A stretch of DNA of 43,916 nt, taken from NCBI GenBank assembly GCA_903944895.1, contig CAJATL010000060.1, positions 1 through 43,916 of the forward strand, given 5' to 3'. The position numbers were made by a program, and so were the translations under genes. Each line of letters opens with the position of its first letter. The stretch's first letter is position 1. The notes beneath the pieces are model-generated. The model was not told where the DNA came from. It searched no databases and was given only the letters and a program-made list of their open reading frames with translations. The stretch comes from an uncultured Bacteroidota bacterium. Lineage in GTDB: Bacteria > Bacteroidota > Bacteroidia > Bacteroidales > 4484-276. Shown here one piece after another: positions 26,712 through 34,385 of this stretch.

Positions 26712-26735
26712 ATTTAAAAAAAAGTTGTACCTTTC
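26705..26735 (+). promoter_or_regulatory. Promoter of the gene after the 21-bp array
   Basis: A TTTG -33 box (26705-26708) lies inside the last 21-bp unit. A TACCTTTC near-consensus -7 box (26728-26735) follows after 19 bp. The leader to the ATG at 26788 is about 45 bases. Confidence 0.6.
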
Positions 26736-26787
26736 GGCGTGTTTTTAAATCGATAATTCATTTATTCATTATTAAAATCTAAAAATC

Positions 26788-27693
26788 ATGACAAATTATC
26801 AGGAGAGTAAACTAAGCATGTATCTGGCTACTCGTGATTTTATGACGGCCAACAGTACCATTATGACGACTTTGCCCAATTTTGCGGCTAATCAGACGGC
26901 GTTTCAGGGGGCTATTACGCAGATTCAAGCGAGTAGTACGTTGCAGGTTTTTGATAAAACGGGGATTGCGGCTAATAAGGGGGGGGCGAAAAAAACGCTT
27001 ATCGGGCTTGCCGTTGATACGGCGCGGAAAGTGACGGCTTATGCGAAACTGAACAATAATCAGACGTTGCTGGCGGAGGTTAATTACAGTGAATCGGAGC
27101 TTAAAAGGTTTCCGGATACTACGTTGCGGGATGCTGCTCAGGGTATTTACGACCGGGCACAGTCGAACTTAGCTGCATTAGCGACTTACGGAATAACGGC
27201 TGCTTCGCAGACGGCTTTGCAGAATGCGATTACGGCGTATAATACGGAGGTTCCGAAACCCCGCTTAGGGATTACGGAACGGAAACAGGCTACGATGTTG
27301 CTGGCTTCGCTGTTTAAGACTGCCGACGGGGCTTTGGATAATATTGATGTTACGGTGGAGATTGTTCGGAATACACAACCGAATTTTTATAATGGTTATA
27401 AAACGGCGCGGAAAATTGTGGTGACGGGTGCGGGTAGTCTGGCGGTGAAATGCGTGGTTACTGAGGTGGCAACGGGGAATCCATTGCCGGTGGCTACGGT
27501 GAAGTTTGTGCTGGAAGGGGCGCTGGTGCTGACCAAAAAGACTGCGGCAAAGGGTGGTTTTGTGGTGAAGACGCTGGCAGCAGGGACGTATGTGGTTACG
27601 GCAAGTAAACCGGGTTATAAGGAGGAGGTTTTACAGCTTTATCTGAGTGAGGGTGAAATGAAGGAGCTGGTGTTTAAGATGGAGGGGGTGTGA
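26788..27693 (+). CDS. Unknown protein with C-terminal carboxypeptidase-regulatory-like domain
   Basis: A 301-residue protein with no signal peptide. Residues 1-200 are mostly helical (YQESKLSMYLATRDFMTAN; LAVDTARKVTAYAKLNNNQTL; LFKTADGALDNIDVTVEIVR) and match nothing I know. Residues about 212-300 form a beta-sandwich of the carboxypeptidase-regulatory/PEGA kind: VVTEVATGNPLPVATVKFV, GGFVVKTLAAGTYVVTASKPGY, and a final ELVFKMEGV. Codon use is distinct, rich in GCG, ACG and GGG codons including an 8-G run near 26981, unlike the AT-rich neighbours. It lies between the two 21-bp arrays and the 150-bp repeats. The function is unknown; the helical part may bind a partner or assemble. Confidence 0.75.
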   Translation: MTNYQESKLSMYLATRDFMTANSTIMTTLPNFAANQTAFQGAITQIQASSTLQVFDKTGIAANKGGAKKTLIGLAVDTARKVTAYAKLNNNQTLLAEVNYSESELKRFPDTTLRDAAQGIYDRAQSNLAALATYGITAASQTALQNAITAYNTEVPKPRLGITERKQATMLLASLFKTADGALDNIDVTVEIVRNTQPNFYNGYKTARKIVVTGAGSLAVKCVVTEVATGNPLPVATVKFVLEGALVLTKKTAAKGGFVVKTLAAGTYVVTASKPGYKEEVLQLYLSEGEMKELVFKMEGV

Positions 27694-27703
27694 GGTTTTT
27701 TTT

Positions 27704-28142
27704 GGAACGCGGATCCCGATAGCTATCGGGACGGATTGGGCGGATTGGCGCGGATTAGATGTTTGGATAATGTCGCCTCGACGAGGCTTTTAAAGGTGGG
27801 TTGGGGGTGTTTGCTACCATAATGTCGCGCCTACGGTGCTTGAAGGTGTAATAGAACGCGGATGACGCGGATTGGGCGGATTGGCGCGGATTTATGAAGC
27901 GTCATCTGTGTTTTGATAATGTAGCCTCGATGAGGCTTTTAAAGGAGGGTTGGGGGTGGTTGCTACCATAATGACGCGCTGTCGGCGCTTGGGGGGTGAA
28001 ATAGAACGCGGATGACGCGGATTGGGCGGATTTACGCAGATTTATGAAGCGTCATCTGTGTTTTGATAATGTCGCCTCGATGAGGCTTTTAAAGGTGGGT
28101 TGGGGGTGATTGCTACCATAATTTCGCACTGAAGGCGCTGGG
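27704..28142. repeat. Three tandem repeats of about 150 bp
   Basis: Copies begin near 27704, 27853 and 28003. Each has AACGCGGATGACGCGGATTG then GGCGGATT, a GCCTCGAYGAGGC dyad followed by TTTTAAAGG, GGGTTGGGGGTG, and TTGCTACCATAAT, ending in a variable GCGCY..GCGCT hairpin. The first copy carries an inserted TCCCGATAGCTATCGGGA palindrome (27714-27731) in place of the GATGACG segment. The opening phrase is shared with the 7-unit array upstream of the gene. Confidence 0.88.
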
Positions 28143-28265
28143 GGAAAAAGGGTTCGGAGATATTTTCATGCCTTTTTTGAGAGGATTGAGATCAAGGAGG
28201 AGGAGGTATTTATGAAGCGGGAATAGCAATGCAGGAATGAGATTACAGTTAATAAAAAATGTACT

Positions 28266-28299
28266 AAAAAGGGCTTCTCCTAATTTTGAAAAGCCCTTT
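28266..28299 (-). terminator. Hairpin terminator of the coiled-coil gene
   Basis: On the minus strand AAAGGGCTT pairs with AAGCCCTTT around a 14-nt loop, and the stem runs into a T run. It is 26 bases after the stop codon at 28325. Confidence 0.8.
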
Positions 28300-28324
28300 A
28301 GCAACGTCTTAATTCATCATTGGT

Positions 28325-30028
28325 CTAATCATCATCATCGTCATTTCTTCGTTGTTCTTCTTCATAATCGGATTTTGCTCCGTCTGGAATGCTTTGAATT
28401 TGCTGAAAGGAATTAAAATTCTGTATTAAAAGTGCATCAGCCTCAAATGAAATCTCAAAAGACCATTCTTTATAGTTCATATAGACACCTTGGTTTAAAA
28501 TAAATCCCGACTTGGTGTAACCGCTAAAAATCTCACAGTTCTTTTGAAAACCATCTTTTGTATAGGTTAATGCTAATGTTAAATCGTCACTCATTATTTT
28601 ACTCTGCCAGGCTATAATTTTAGCATAAATTCCATTATTTAAGTTTAAGTAGAAAACATTATTGTGGTTTTTTAAAACAAAAGTACTTTTTAGTGCATTT
28701 TTTAGGGAACAAAAAACAGGAAATAAAACATCAATTTCGGCTGTTTCGATTGTATTTTCCTGGTATCTGCGGCAGAGACTATTGCCTGATTTATGTTTTA
28801 ATTCGTGACGAATTTGAGCAAATTTGGGCTTAAAAAAGTCAAAACTTTGGTAAACAGCAAATATTAAAGCTGAATTTATCTCTTGTTTGAAAATATTGTT
28901 TAATCCCTTTTTCCATTCAAGGGTGCCGAATAATTCATATTTATTGTAAATTTCGAAAAACAGGACGTTCAAGTTTTCTTTAGCCTCCACAAATCTATAT
29001 TTCTCATAGGAAAAAACCACAATTTCATGCAAAAGGAACCGGGTTAATGAATTTAGCGCTGATAGTTCATTTTCGATATTAAACAGGATGATTTTGTTGA
29101 CAAAGGTTTCCTTAGAACTTTCATTTTCAATTATTTTATTCTCATTTTCAGTTTTTTTATTTGAGAGATTTATTTTTTGAATTTCGATTTCATATTTTTT
29201 CTTGTTCAGTTCTATTAAACTATCATCTAATCTCTTTTTATTTTCATTAAATTTAAACGGAATTGCTTCTTTCTCATTAAGTAAGTTTACAATTTGGCTT
29301 TTGTATGGTTTTTTTTCTTTTAATACAGTTAGTTTATTGATTTCATCTTCAATTTCATCAATTCTTTTTAAGTTTTCACTTTCAATTGCCGGTAAATTAT
29401 CAATCAAATTTTTTATTTCGGTAAACTCTTGGTCAAGGTTTTCCAAATTTTGGTTATGCTCTTCGATGCTGGTGGCTATTAAATCTATTTCATCCGAGAG
29501 TTTTTTTTGCGTATTATCAAATGATTTTAATTCCTTCAATTTATATGCTTCATAATTTCTTATGATCTCAAAATTATCAAGTGCCCAAATCCTAAAATTC
29601 TTTAGATCAGCAGAATCTTCTCTGAAATAATAGTCATGATTCTTTAAAAATACTGAATTAAATATCTCATTATTAATCTTGGAAATAAATTGCTCCCACA
29701 CGTAATAATTATTGTTAAGTTCATTTAATTCTTTCGTTATTTCCGCTATTTTGATAGCATCTTCGCGGTTTTCTCGAAAATGATATGAAATCTTACTTTC
29801 ACTAAAAAGCTCTTGCATCATGGCATCATTAAGATGGAAATAAATAATATCATATTTTTCGTGTAATACTTTTAAAACTTTGTTGACATCAATTTTTGGC
29901 TCATCTGATTCGTGGTAAATAAAGTAGGGATGCTTCCCAAAATAAAATTCATCAATTGAAAATTCACGGAATTTATCAATTAAAAAGGACTTCATTTCGA
30001 TAAATGAAATAGGTTCTGATTTTTTCAT
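28325..30028 (-). CDS. Large coiled-coil protein of unknown function
   Basis: A 567-residue, AT-rich gene. There is no signal peptide. The N-terminal 130 residues are globular and aromatic-rich (FSIDEFYFGKHPYFIYHE, YDIIYFHLNDAMMQEL). Residues about 160-315 form a long coiled coil (KKLSDEIDLIATSIEEHNQN, IDEIEDEINKLTVLKEKK, LSNKKTENENKIIENES). A C-terminal globular domain follows (HELKHKSGNSLCRRYQE, ILNQGVYMNYKEWSFEISF). The tail ends in RRNDDDDD. I do not recognise a family. The globular/coiled-coil/globular layout resembles SMC-like or phage-defence scaffold proteins, but there is no Walker motif. Low GC and isolation next to repeats suggest transfer. Confidence 0.75.
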   Translation of the reverse strand: MKKSEPISFIEMKSFLIDKFREFSIDEFYFGKHPYFIYHESDEPKIDVNKVLKVLHEKYDIIYFHLNDAMMQELFSESKISYHFRENREDAIKIAEITKELNELNNNYYVWEQFISKINNEIFNSVFLKNHDYYFREDSADLKNFRIWALDNFEIIRNYEAYKLKELKSFDNTQKKLSDEIDLIATSIEEHNQNLENLDQEFTEIKNLIDNLPAIESENLKRIDEIEDEINKLTVLKEKKPYKSQIVNLLNEKEAIPFKFNENKKRLDDSLIELNKKKYEIEIQKINLSNKKTENENKIIENESSKETFVNKIILFNIENELSALNSLTRFLLHEIVVFSYEKYRFVEAKENLNVLFFEIYNKYELFGTLEWKKGLNNIFKQEINSALIFAVYQSFDFFKPKFAQIRHELKHKSGNSLCRRYQENTIETAEIDVLFPVFCSLKNALKSTFVLKNHNNVFYLNLNNGIYAKIIAWQSKIMSDDLTLALTYTKDGFQKNCEIFSGYTKSGFILNQGVYMNYKEWSFEISFEADALLIQNFNSFQQIQSIPDGAKSDYEEEQRRNDDDDD

Positions 30029-30257
30029 GTTTAAAATGGTTAACAGATTTATAATTTTTTTGATATTTTTTATTCAAAAATGATGCTAAAGGTTTAATTT
30101 GAGAATAATTGTTTGTGCAAATGTCCAAGTTTTCCATCATCATCCTTTTTGATTTTTACACTTTCACCAAAAGTAAAAACTATTTCAGGTTTGGATGTTT
30201 TATTTCTGGTTGGTAAAGGTTAGGATATTTGATGGTTGATAGAAAAACTTAAAGGAT

Positions 30258-30974
30258 TTACCGGGGTTTAGGGGTAAATTCGATATTGGTAACAGGGTGA
30301 ATTTCCCAGGCTGTGTAGGAATGCGAAGGTGTTGTGTTCCGGCCTTTTTTGCCCCGGTATTTCCGTTTGGCAGGATCGGGATTGCGCATCTGGCTTGCAT
30401 GGATGGCATCGTAGAAAAGCTGTCCGGTTACTTTAACATAAACCTGATTTTGCATAATGTTGCCGGTGGTTGAAGGGTCTTTGGTTTCGTTTTTGAGTAG
30501 GTTTTTCCGGATAAAACTTCGGTTTTGCGCAAACAATGTTTTCAATTGAGGGTTTGAAACAAATTCTTCGTAAGGTATTTCGACGATAAAACAGGAATCG
30601 CTCCATGTGGGGTTGAGTGTTAACTGAATGTGGTAATCTCCGTCGCGGTGGTCGGTACTTGAGTTTTCCAATGCAACCAAATGTAAATATCCTTTGGTAG
30701 AAATGATGTCGCCTTCGGTTAATGTTTCAACTTTTTTGGGGATCAGTGTATCGGAATATTTGTTGGTACTATATTCTTTTTCGAGAAGGGGAAGGATGAT
30801 TAGTTTTTTTAAGGGAACTGGTTTAGCATCGTCGTTTGTTGTGAATTTTGGTGCTGAAATCTTGACTTTCCAACGATCGATACCTGGCTGGAGATTTGAA
30901 TTGGTTTGACCAAATGCTAAAATTGAACAAGATAAAAGGATAAGGAATAGTATGAAATTCGGTTTATTTTTCAT
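30258..30974 (-). CDS. Secreted hypothetical protein
   Basis: A 238-residue protein with a signal peptide (KPNFILFLILLSCSILAFGQ, cleavage probably after FGQ). A cysteine in the h-region is not in lipobox context. The mature part has EGDIISTKGYLHLVALENSS, DYHIQLTLNPTWSDSCFIVEI, and near the end SYTAWEIHPVTNIEF. The WEIHPVT ending is a motif I know from exported beta-barrel-like (OB-fold or nuclease-like) proteins in Bacteroidota, but no catalytic residues can be assigned. A basic stretch PAKRKYRGKKGRN precedes it. A possible -7 box (reverse of TAGTTTTG) lies at 31026-31033. Confidence 0.7.
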   Translation of the reverse strand: MKNKPNFILFLILLSCSILAFGQTNSNLQPGIDRWKVKISAPKFTTNDDAKPVPLKKLIILPLLEKEYSTNKYSDTLIPKKVETLTEGDIISTKGYLHLVALENSSTDHRDGDYHIQLTLNPTWSDSCFIVEIPYEEFVSNPQLKTLFAQNRSFIRKNLLKNETKDPSTTGNIMQNQVYVKVTGQLFYDAIHASQMRNPDPAKRKYRGKKGRNTTPSHSYTAWEIHPVTNIEFTPKPR

Positions 30975-31350
30975 GATTATGCTTTGTGTTGAAATTTAAT
31001 TTGCATCCTTTAAACTTTGATAGGACAAAACTAAAGATAATTTTAATGGCTTTCGAAAAACTTGTAGTTTGTTTTTCCGAACTACAAAAAGGGGGAAATG
31101 TGTCGAGTTGAAAGTTGGGGATAGCAGGCGATTTCATGTCAAATCACACAAAGCTAAAGGTGGAAAACATCGTTCAATTGGAGCACTGTTGCCCAATTTC
31201 TTATATATTATGTCAGCGTTTCGTTGGTTATTGTTATGCTGATATTCTAATTTATAGTCTAAAACTGACCGACGAGGAGATCAAATTCTGAAATTAAAAT
31301 AATCGGCATCTTAGTGGAAAATATAAAAACAAAAAAATGTCAAATAGTTG
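30975..31350. other. Intergenic region with one hairpin
   Basis: About 375 bases. TTGTAGTT (31062-31069) and AACTACAA (31080-31087) form an 8-bp stem; read leftwards it is followed by GTTTTT, so it may be a weak terminator for the FISUMP gene. Nothing else was recognised. Confidence 0.45.
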
Positions 31351-32100
31351 CTAATCCCTTAAACAACGGACCGAAAAGCCTGAGCTCTTAGCATAGTTGC
31401 TTCTGAACACATCGCTGTAACTGTAATACAGGTTTCTAAACCAGGCATTGTTTGAACTGCTATCGGTAGAACACCACCAGTCATTGCTGATGCCAGTGTT
31501 GAGAAAAGTGCCTTCGGAACTGCGGTATCCCCCAGGAAGTGCGGTGAAGCCACTTTTGTTTCTATAGGTGGGGTAATCCGTATTACCAACTGATCCAGGA
31601 TTGGTTGATAAAAACCAGTTTGTTTTGTCAGCCATCGATTTGGCAATATTATTTCCAGTAGTTGTGCCATCGTAATTATAACCATTGGTAATAAGGTATT
31701 CTTCTGTGGTTGTCCATTCAACATCAGATGGTACATGCCAACCACTTGGGCAAACATTACGGCAGTCGGTCACGGCATACCATGTATATAAACGACCATA
31801 GGTGGCTACGCTGTCTTCAAATCCAGAACTTGCCCAATGGTATTTTGGTTCATTTTCACCGGTGATATCCAATGTGTCTGGTGCGGTTGTACCTATTAAA
31901 TCACCATTCCGATATTTAATTACTTTCAGATTCTCAACCATCCAAACTTGAGTCCCAATGATCAATGTGTGATAAACATTACCATCAATATCAGTCACGG
32001 TAGCAGCTACAGTGTTATTTTCTGAATCTTTTTTACAGCTAATTGCAAAAAGTAGAAATACTACAATTACTATTGAGAAAGCTCCAAATATTTTATTCAT
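31351..32100 (-). CDS. FISUMP-domain lipoprotein
   Basis: A 249-residue lipoprotein. Starting at the ATG at 32100, the sequence is MNKIFGAFSIVIVVFLLFAI then SC (lipobox Cys22), a standard signal. The mature protein is a Fibrobacter succinogenes major paralogous (FISUMP) domain: DIDGNVYHTLIIGTQVWMVE, then GRLYTWYAV, VCPSGWHVPSDVEW, FTALPGGYR, WCSTDSSSNNAWFRNL and a final GFSVRCLRD. The domain has a C-type-lectin/FGE-like fold and is common and often multi-copy on the surface of Bacteroidota and Fibrobacteres. Its role is unproven, probably binding. Earlier in-frame starts at 32106 and 32124 would lengthen the signal peptide without benefit. Confidence 0.88.
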   Translation of the reverse strand: MNKIFGAFSIVIVVFLLFAISCKKDSENNTVAATVTDIDGNVYHTLIIGTQVWMVENLKVIKYRNGDLIGTTAPDTLDITGENEPKYHWASSGFEDSVATYGRLYTWYAVTDCRNVCPSGWHVPSDVEWTTTEEYLITNGYNYDGTTTGNNIAKSMADKTNWFLSTNPGSVGNTDYPTYRNKSGFTALPGGYRSSEGTFLNTGISNDWWCSTDSSSNNAWFRNLYYSYSDVFRSNYAKSSGFSVRCLRD

Positions 32101-32146
32101 TGGCATAAATTTATCTTTTATCATTGTCAGGCTCCTTTAACCAGTG

Positions 32147-32191
32147 AACGCTAACGTTTAGCGTTTTATCCATCATCCCCCAAAACGGGGG
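32147..32191. other. Two adjacent hairpins upstream of the FISUMP gene
   Basis: AACGCTAA (32147-32154) pairs with TTAGCGTT (32158-32165), and CCCCC (32177-32181) pairs with GGGGG (32187-32191). They lie between dnaB and the FISUMP gene, both leftward. Either could end the dnaB transcript or affect the downstream leader, but neither has a strong T run in the leftward direction. Confidence 0.45.
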
Positions 32192-32354
32192 TTCAAAGAA
32201 AGAAAGAGAAGATTGAATTTTTGTATAGTTTCAACCGTTCGAGGATAGGATTTTATAACTATTCTTGCTAAAATTGCCACCTTCTGAAAGCGTTTTATTA
32301 CTTCGGCTTAATCTGTCATATTTCCTAAATTTCCAAACAGCCTTTTAAATTGAA

Positions 32355-33968
32355 TTAAAACGGCGTTTTATCGGTTAATCCGTTGGGATTAAGATAACTA
32401 TCCGGGTAACTATCCTTGTCGAAATCTTCGGACTCATCACCCATATCGAGATTCATTTTTGATGGAACGGTGTAACTGTTGTTTTCGAAACCATCATTGG
32501 GACGCATTCCTTCGTCGGGATTGTAGCTGCCGTCGTCGTCATCGGCAAACTGGGCAAATTCGGCAATAAAACGCAAACGGATGTCTTCGAGCGCTCCGTT
32601 ACGGTGTTTTGCAATGATAAGTTCGGCTTTCCCTTTGGATGGCGTTTGGTTCTGATCGTCCATCGTATCGAATTTATAATATTCGGGACGATAAATAAAG
32701 AGCACCATATCCGAATCCTGCTCGATGGCGCCGGATTCGCGAAGGTCGGAAAGCATTGGCTTTTTGAGTCCGCCGCGCGTTTCAACGGAACGGTTGAGCT
32801 GCGACAAAGCAATTATAGGGATGTCGAGTTCTTTGGCAAGACTTTTTAACGAACGCGAAATACTGCTGATTTCCTGTTCGCGGTTTCCCTTGCTGTCGCC
32901 CGACGATTGCATCAACTGGATATAATCGATAATCACCATTTCGATGTTGTACTGCTGCTTCATGCGGCGGGCTTTTGCACGCAACTCAAAAATCGAAAGG
33001 GCGGGCGTATCGTCGATGTAAAGCGGGGCATCAACCAACCTGCCGATTTTGGTGTTCAATTGCTGCCATTCGTAATCCTGCAGTTCTCCTTTTTTAAGCT
33101 TGTCGGCTGCAAGATGGGTTTCGGAGGCGATGAGCCTGGTAACCAACTGAACGGCTGCCATTTCGAGTGAGAAAATGGCAACAGGTCTTTTAAAATCGAC
33201 GGAGATGTTGCGGGCCATCGAAAGCACAAAAGCCGTTTTACCCATACCCGGCCTTGCGGCGATTACCACAAGATCCGATTTCTGCCAACCTCCGGTAACG
33301 CGGTCGAGTTGCGAAAATCCTGAAGGCACCCCGCGATAGGTTCCGTCGTGGTTTTTGGCAGCTTCGATATTTTTAATAGCCTCAGCCACCAGGGTTGACA
33401 TGTTGCTGTGATCGCGGCGAAGGTTATTTTCGCTCACCGAAAAAAGTTTCTGTTCAGCCCTGTCGAGCAAATCGAAAACATCGGCGGTATCTTCAAAAGC
33501 CTCTTTTGAAATCTCAGAAGAAATCTCGATTAGCCGACGCTGAATGTATTTTTGGGTAATTATTCTCGCATGAAATTCGATATTTGCCGCCGAAGCCACC
33601 CGTCGTGTAAGCTGGGCAATATAAAACGGGCCGCCCGCAAGTTCGAGATCGCCTTTCGACTTAAGCTCATGGGTTACCGTCAGCAAGTCGATGGGCTGCT
33701 GTTTGGTGAACAAATCCTGGATAGCGGTATAAATCCGTTTGTGTGCTTCGGTGTAAAAAACGTCCGGCTTCAAAAAATCGATAACCGCATTTAAAGCATT
33801 TTGTTCCAGCAATAAAGCTCCCAAAACAGCCTCTTCGAGGTCGAGTGCCTGTGGTGGAATCTTGCCATACTCAAAAAGGCTTTGAGTTAGTGTTCGCGCG
33901 GGTTTTGGACGTGATCCTGCCTGCGTTCTTTTATCCTGATCTGTGTTTGTAAATTCATTTTCTGCCAT
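32355..33968 (-). CDS. dnaB: Replicative DNA helicase DnaB
   Basis: The 5'-3' hexameric helicase of the replication fork. The product is 537 residues from the ATG at 33968 (MAENEFTNTD); the longer frame upstream is atypical. The N-terminal primase-binding helical domain has LDLEEAVLGALLLEQNAL. The RecA-like domain has Walker A AARPGMGKTAFVLSMA, IAIFSLEMA-like AIFSLEMAAVQLVTRLIA, Walker B-region VIIDYIQLM, and SQLNRSVETR with the arginine finger. DMVLFIYRPEYY and GKAELIIAKHRNG follow as in all DnaB. A C-terminal tail of about 50 acidic residues (DDDDGSYNPDEG) is a common Bacteroidota addition. Confidence 0.98.
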   Translation of the reverse strand: MAENEFTNTDQDKRTQAGSRPKPARTLTQSLFEYGKIPPQALDLEEAVLGALLLEQNALNAVIDFLKPDVFYTEAHKRIYTAIQDLFTKQQPIDLLTVTHELKSKGDLELAGGPFYIAQLTRRVASAANIEFHARIITQKYIQRRLIEISSEISKEAFEDTADVFDLLDRAEQKLFSVSENNLRRDHSNMSTLVAEAIKNIEAAKNHDGTYRGVPSGFSQLDRVTGGWQKSDLVVIAARPGMGKTAFVLSMARNISVDFKRPVAIFSLEMAAVQLVTRLIASETHLAADKLKKGELQDYEWQQLNTKIGRLVDAPLYIDDTPALSIFELRAKARRMKQQYNIEMVIIDYIQLMQSSGDSKGNREQEISSISRSLKSLAKELDIPIIALSQLNRSVETRGGLKKPMLSDLRESGAIEQDSDMVLFIYRPEYYKFDTMDDQNQTPSKGKAELIIAKHRNGALEDIRLRFIAEFAQFADDDDGSYNPDEGMRPNDGFENNSYTVPSKMNLDMGDESEDFDKDSYPDSYLNPNGLTDKTPF

Positions 33969-34034
33969 GTGCCAAAAATAGTAATTAACAAGGCTTGGCA
34001 TTTACGAAGACTCATTTATTTTTATCAACAGGGG

Positions 34035-34350
34035 GGAAATGGAAAGAAGGAAGATTGGAAAAATGTGGCAATTCGGCAATTCGACAATTCGACAATGGAA
34101 GAATGGAAAGATGGAAGAATGGAAAAATTCGACAATTTGATAATTCGACAATGAGAAGAATGGAAGGATGGAATAATTCGACAATTCGACGATTCGACGA
34201 TTGGAATGATGGAATGATGGAAGTATGGAATGGCTGCACTCTTTGTTATGCGCTCCTCGCTTTGCGCTTTGCCAAATGAAGGTTTTGGGTTTTGATATTT
34301 GGTTTTGGTTTTTTGGATTTTTGGATTTTGATTTTTGTAATTTGAATTTT
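34035..34350. repeat. Compound low-complexity intergenic array
   Basis: The left half (34035-34240) mixes GGAAGAATGGAAAGATGG words with AATTCGACAATTCGACAATT words, the latter also present at 20288-20400. A short GC-richer piece (34235-34275) has TTATGCGCTCCTCGCTTTGC, reminiscent of the GCGCT module at 984-1120. The right part (34278-34350) is GGTTTTGGTTTTTTGG-like. No coding frame is supported. It separates divergent dnaB and the amidohydrolase. Confidence 0.75.
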
Positions 34351-34366
34351 GAAATTCCTACTTTTG
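34334..34366 (+). promoter_or_regulatory. Promoter of the M20 amidohydrolase
   Basis: TTTG (34334-34337) and TACTTTTG (34359-34366), matching TAnnTTTG, are 21 bp apart. The ATG is 19 bases beyond. The -33 box is supplied by the T/G-rich end of the low-complexity array. Confidence 0.55.
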
Positions 34367-34385
34367 CCGGAACAAACACTCAATA

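Noticed and set aside
30094-30219. Leftward 42-codon open frame (KPEIVFTFGESVKIKKDDDG...) downstream of the secreted protein gene
   Set aside because: No start codon and no upstream context. It could be a fossil C-terminus but cannot be supported.
32177-32191. CCCCC-GGGGG hairpin as dnaB terminator
   Set aside because: The stem is only 5 bp and no T run follows in the direction of dnaB transcription. Kept only as part of the hairpin pair note.
33973-33980. TATTTTTG box (minus strand) as dnaB promoter
   Set aside because: It sits only 5 bases before the start codon, so the transcript would begin at or inside the ATG, and no -33 box is present at the right distance.
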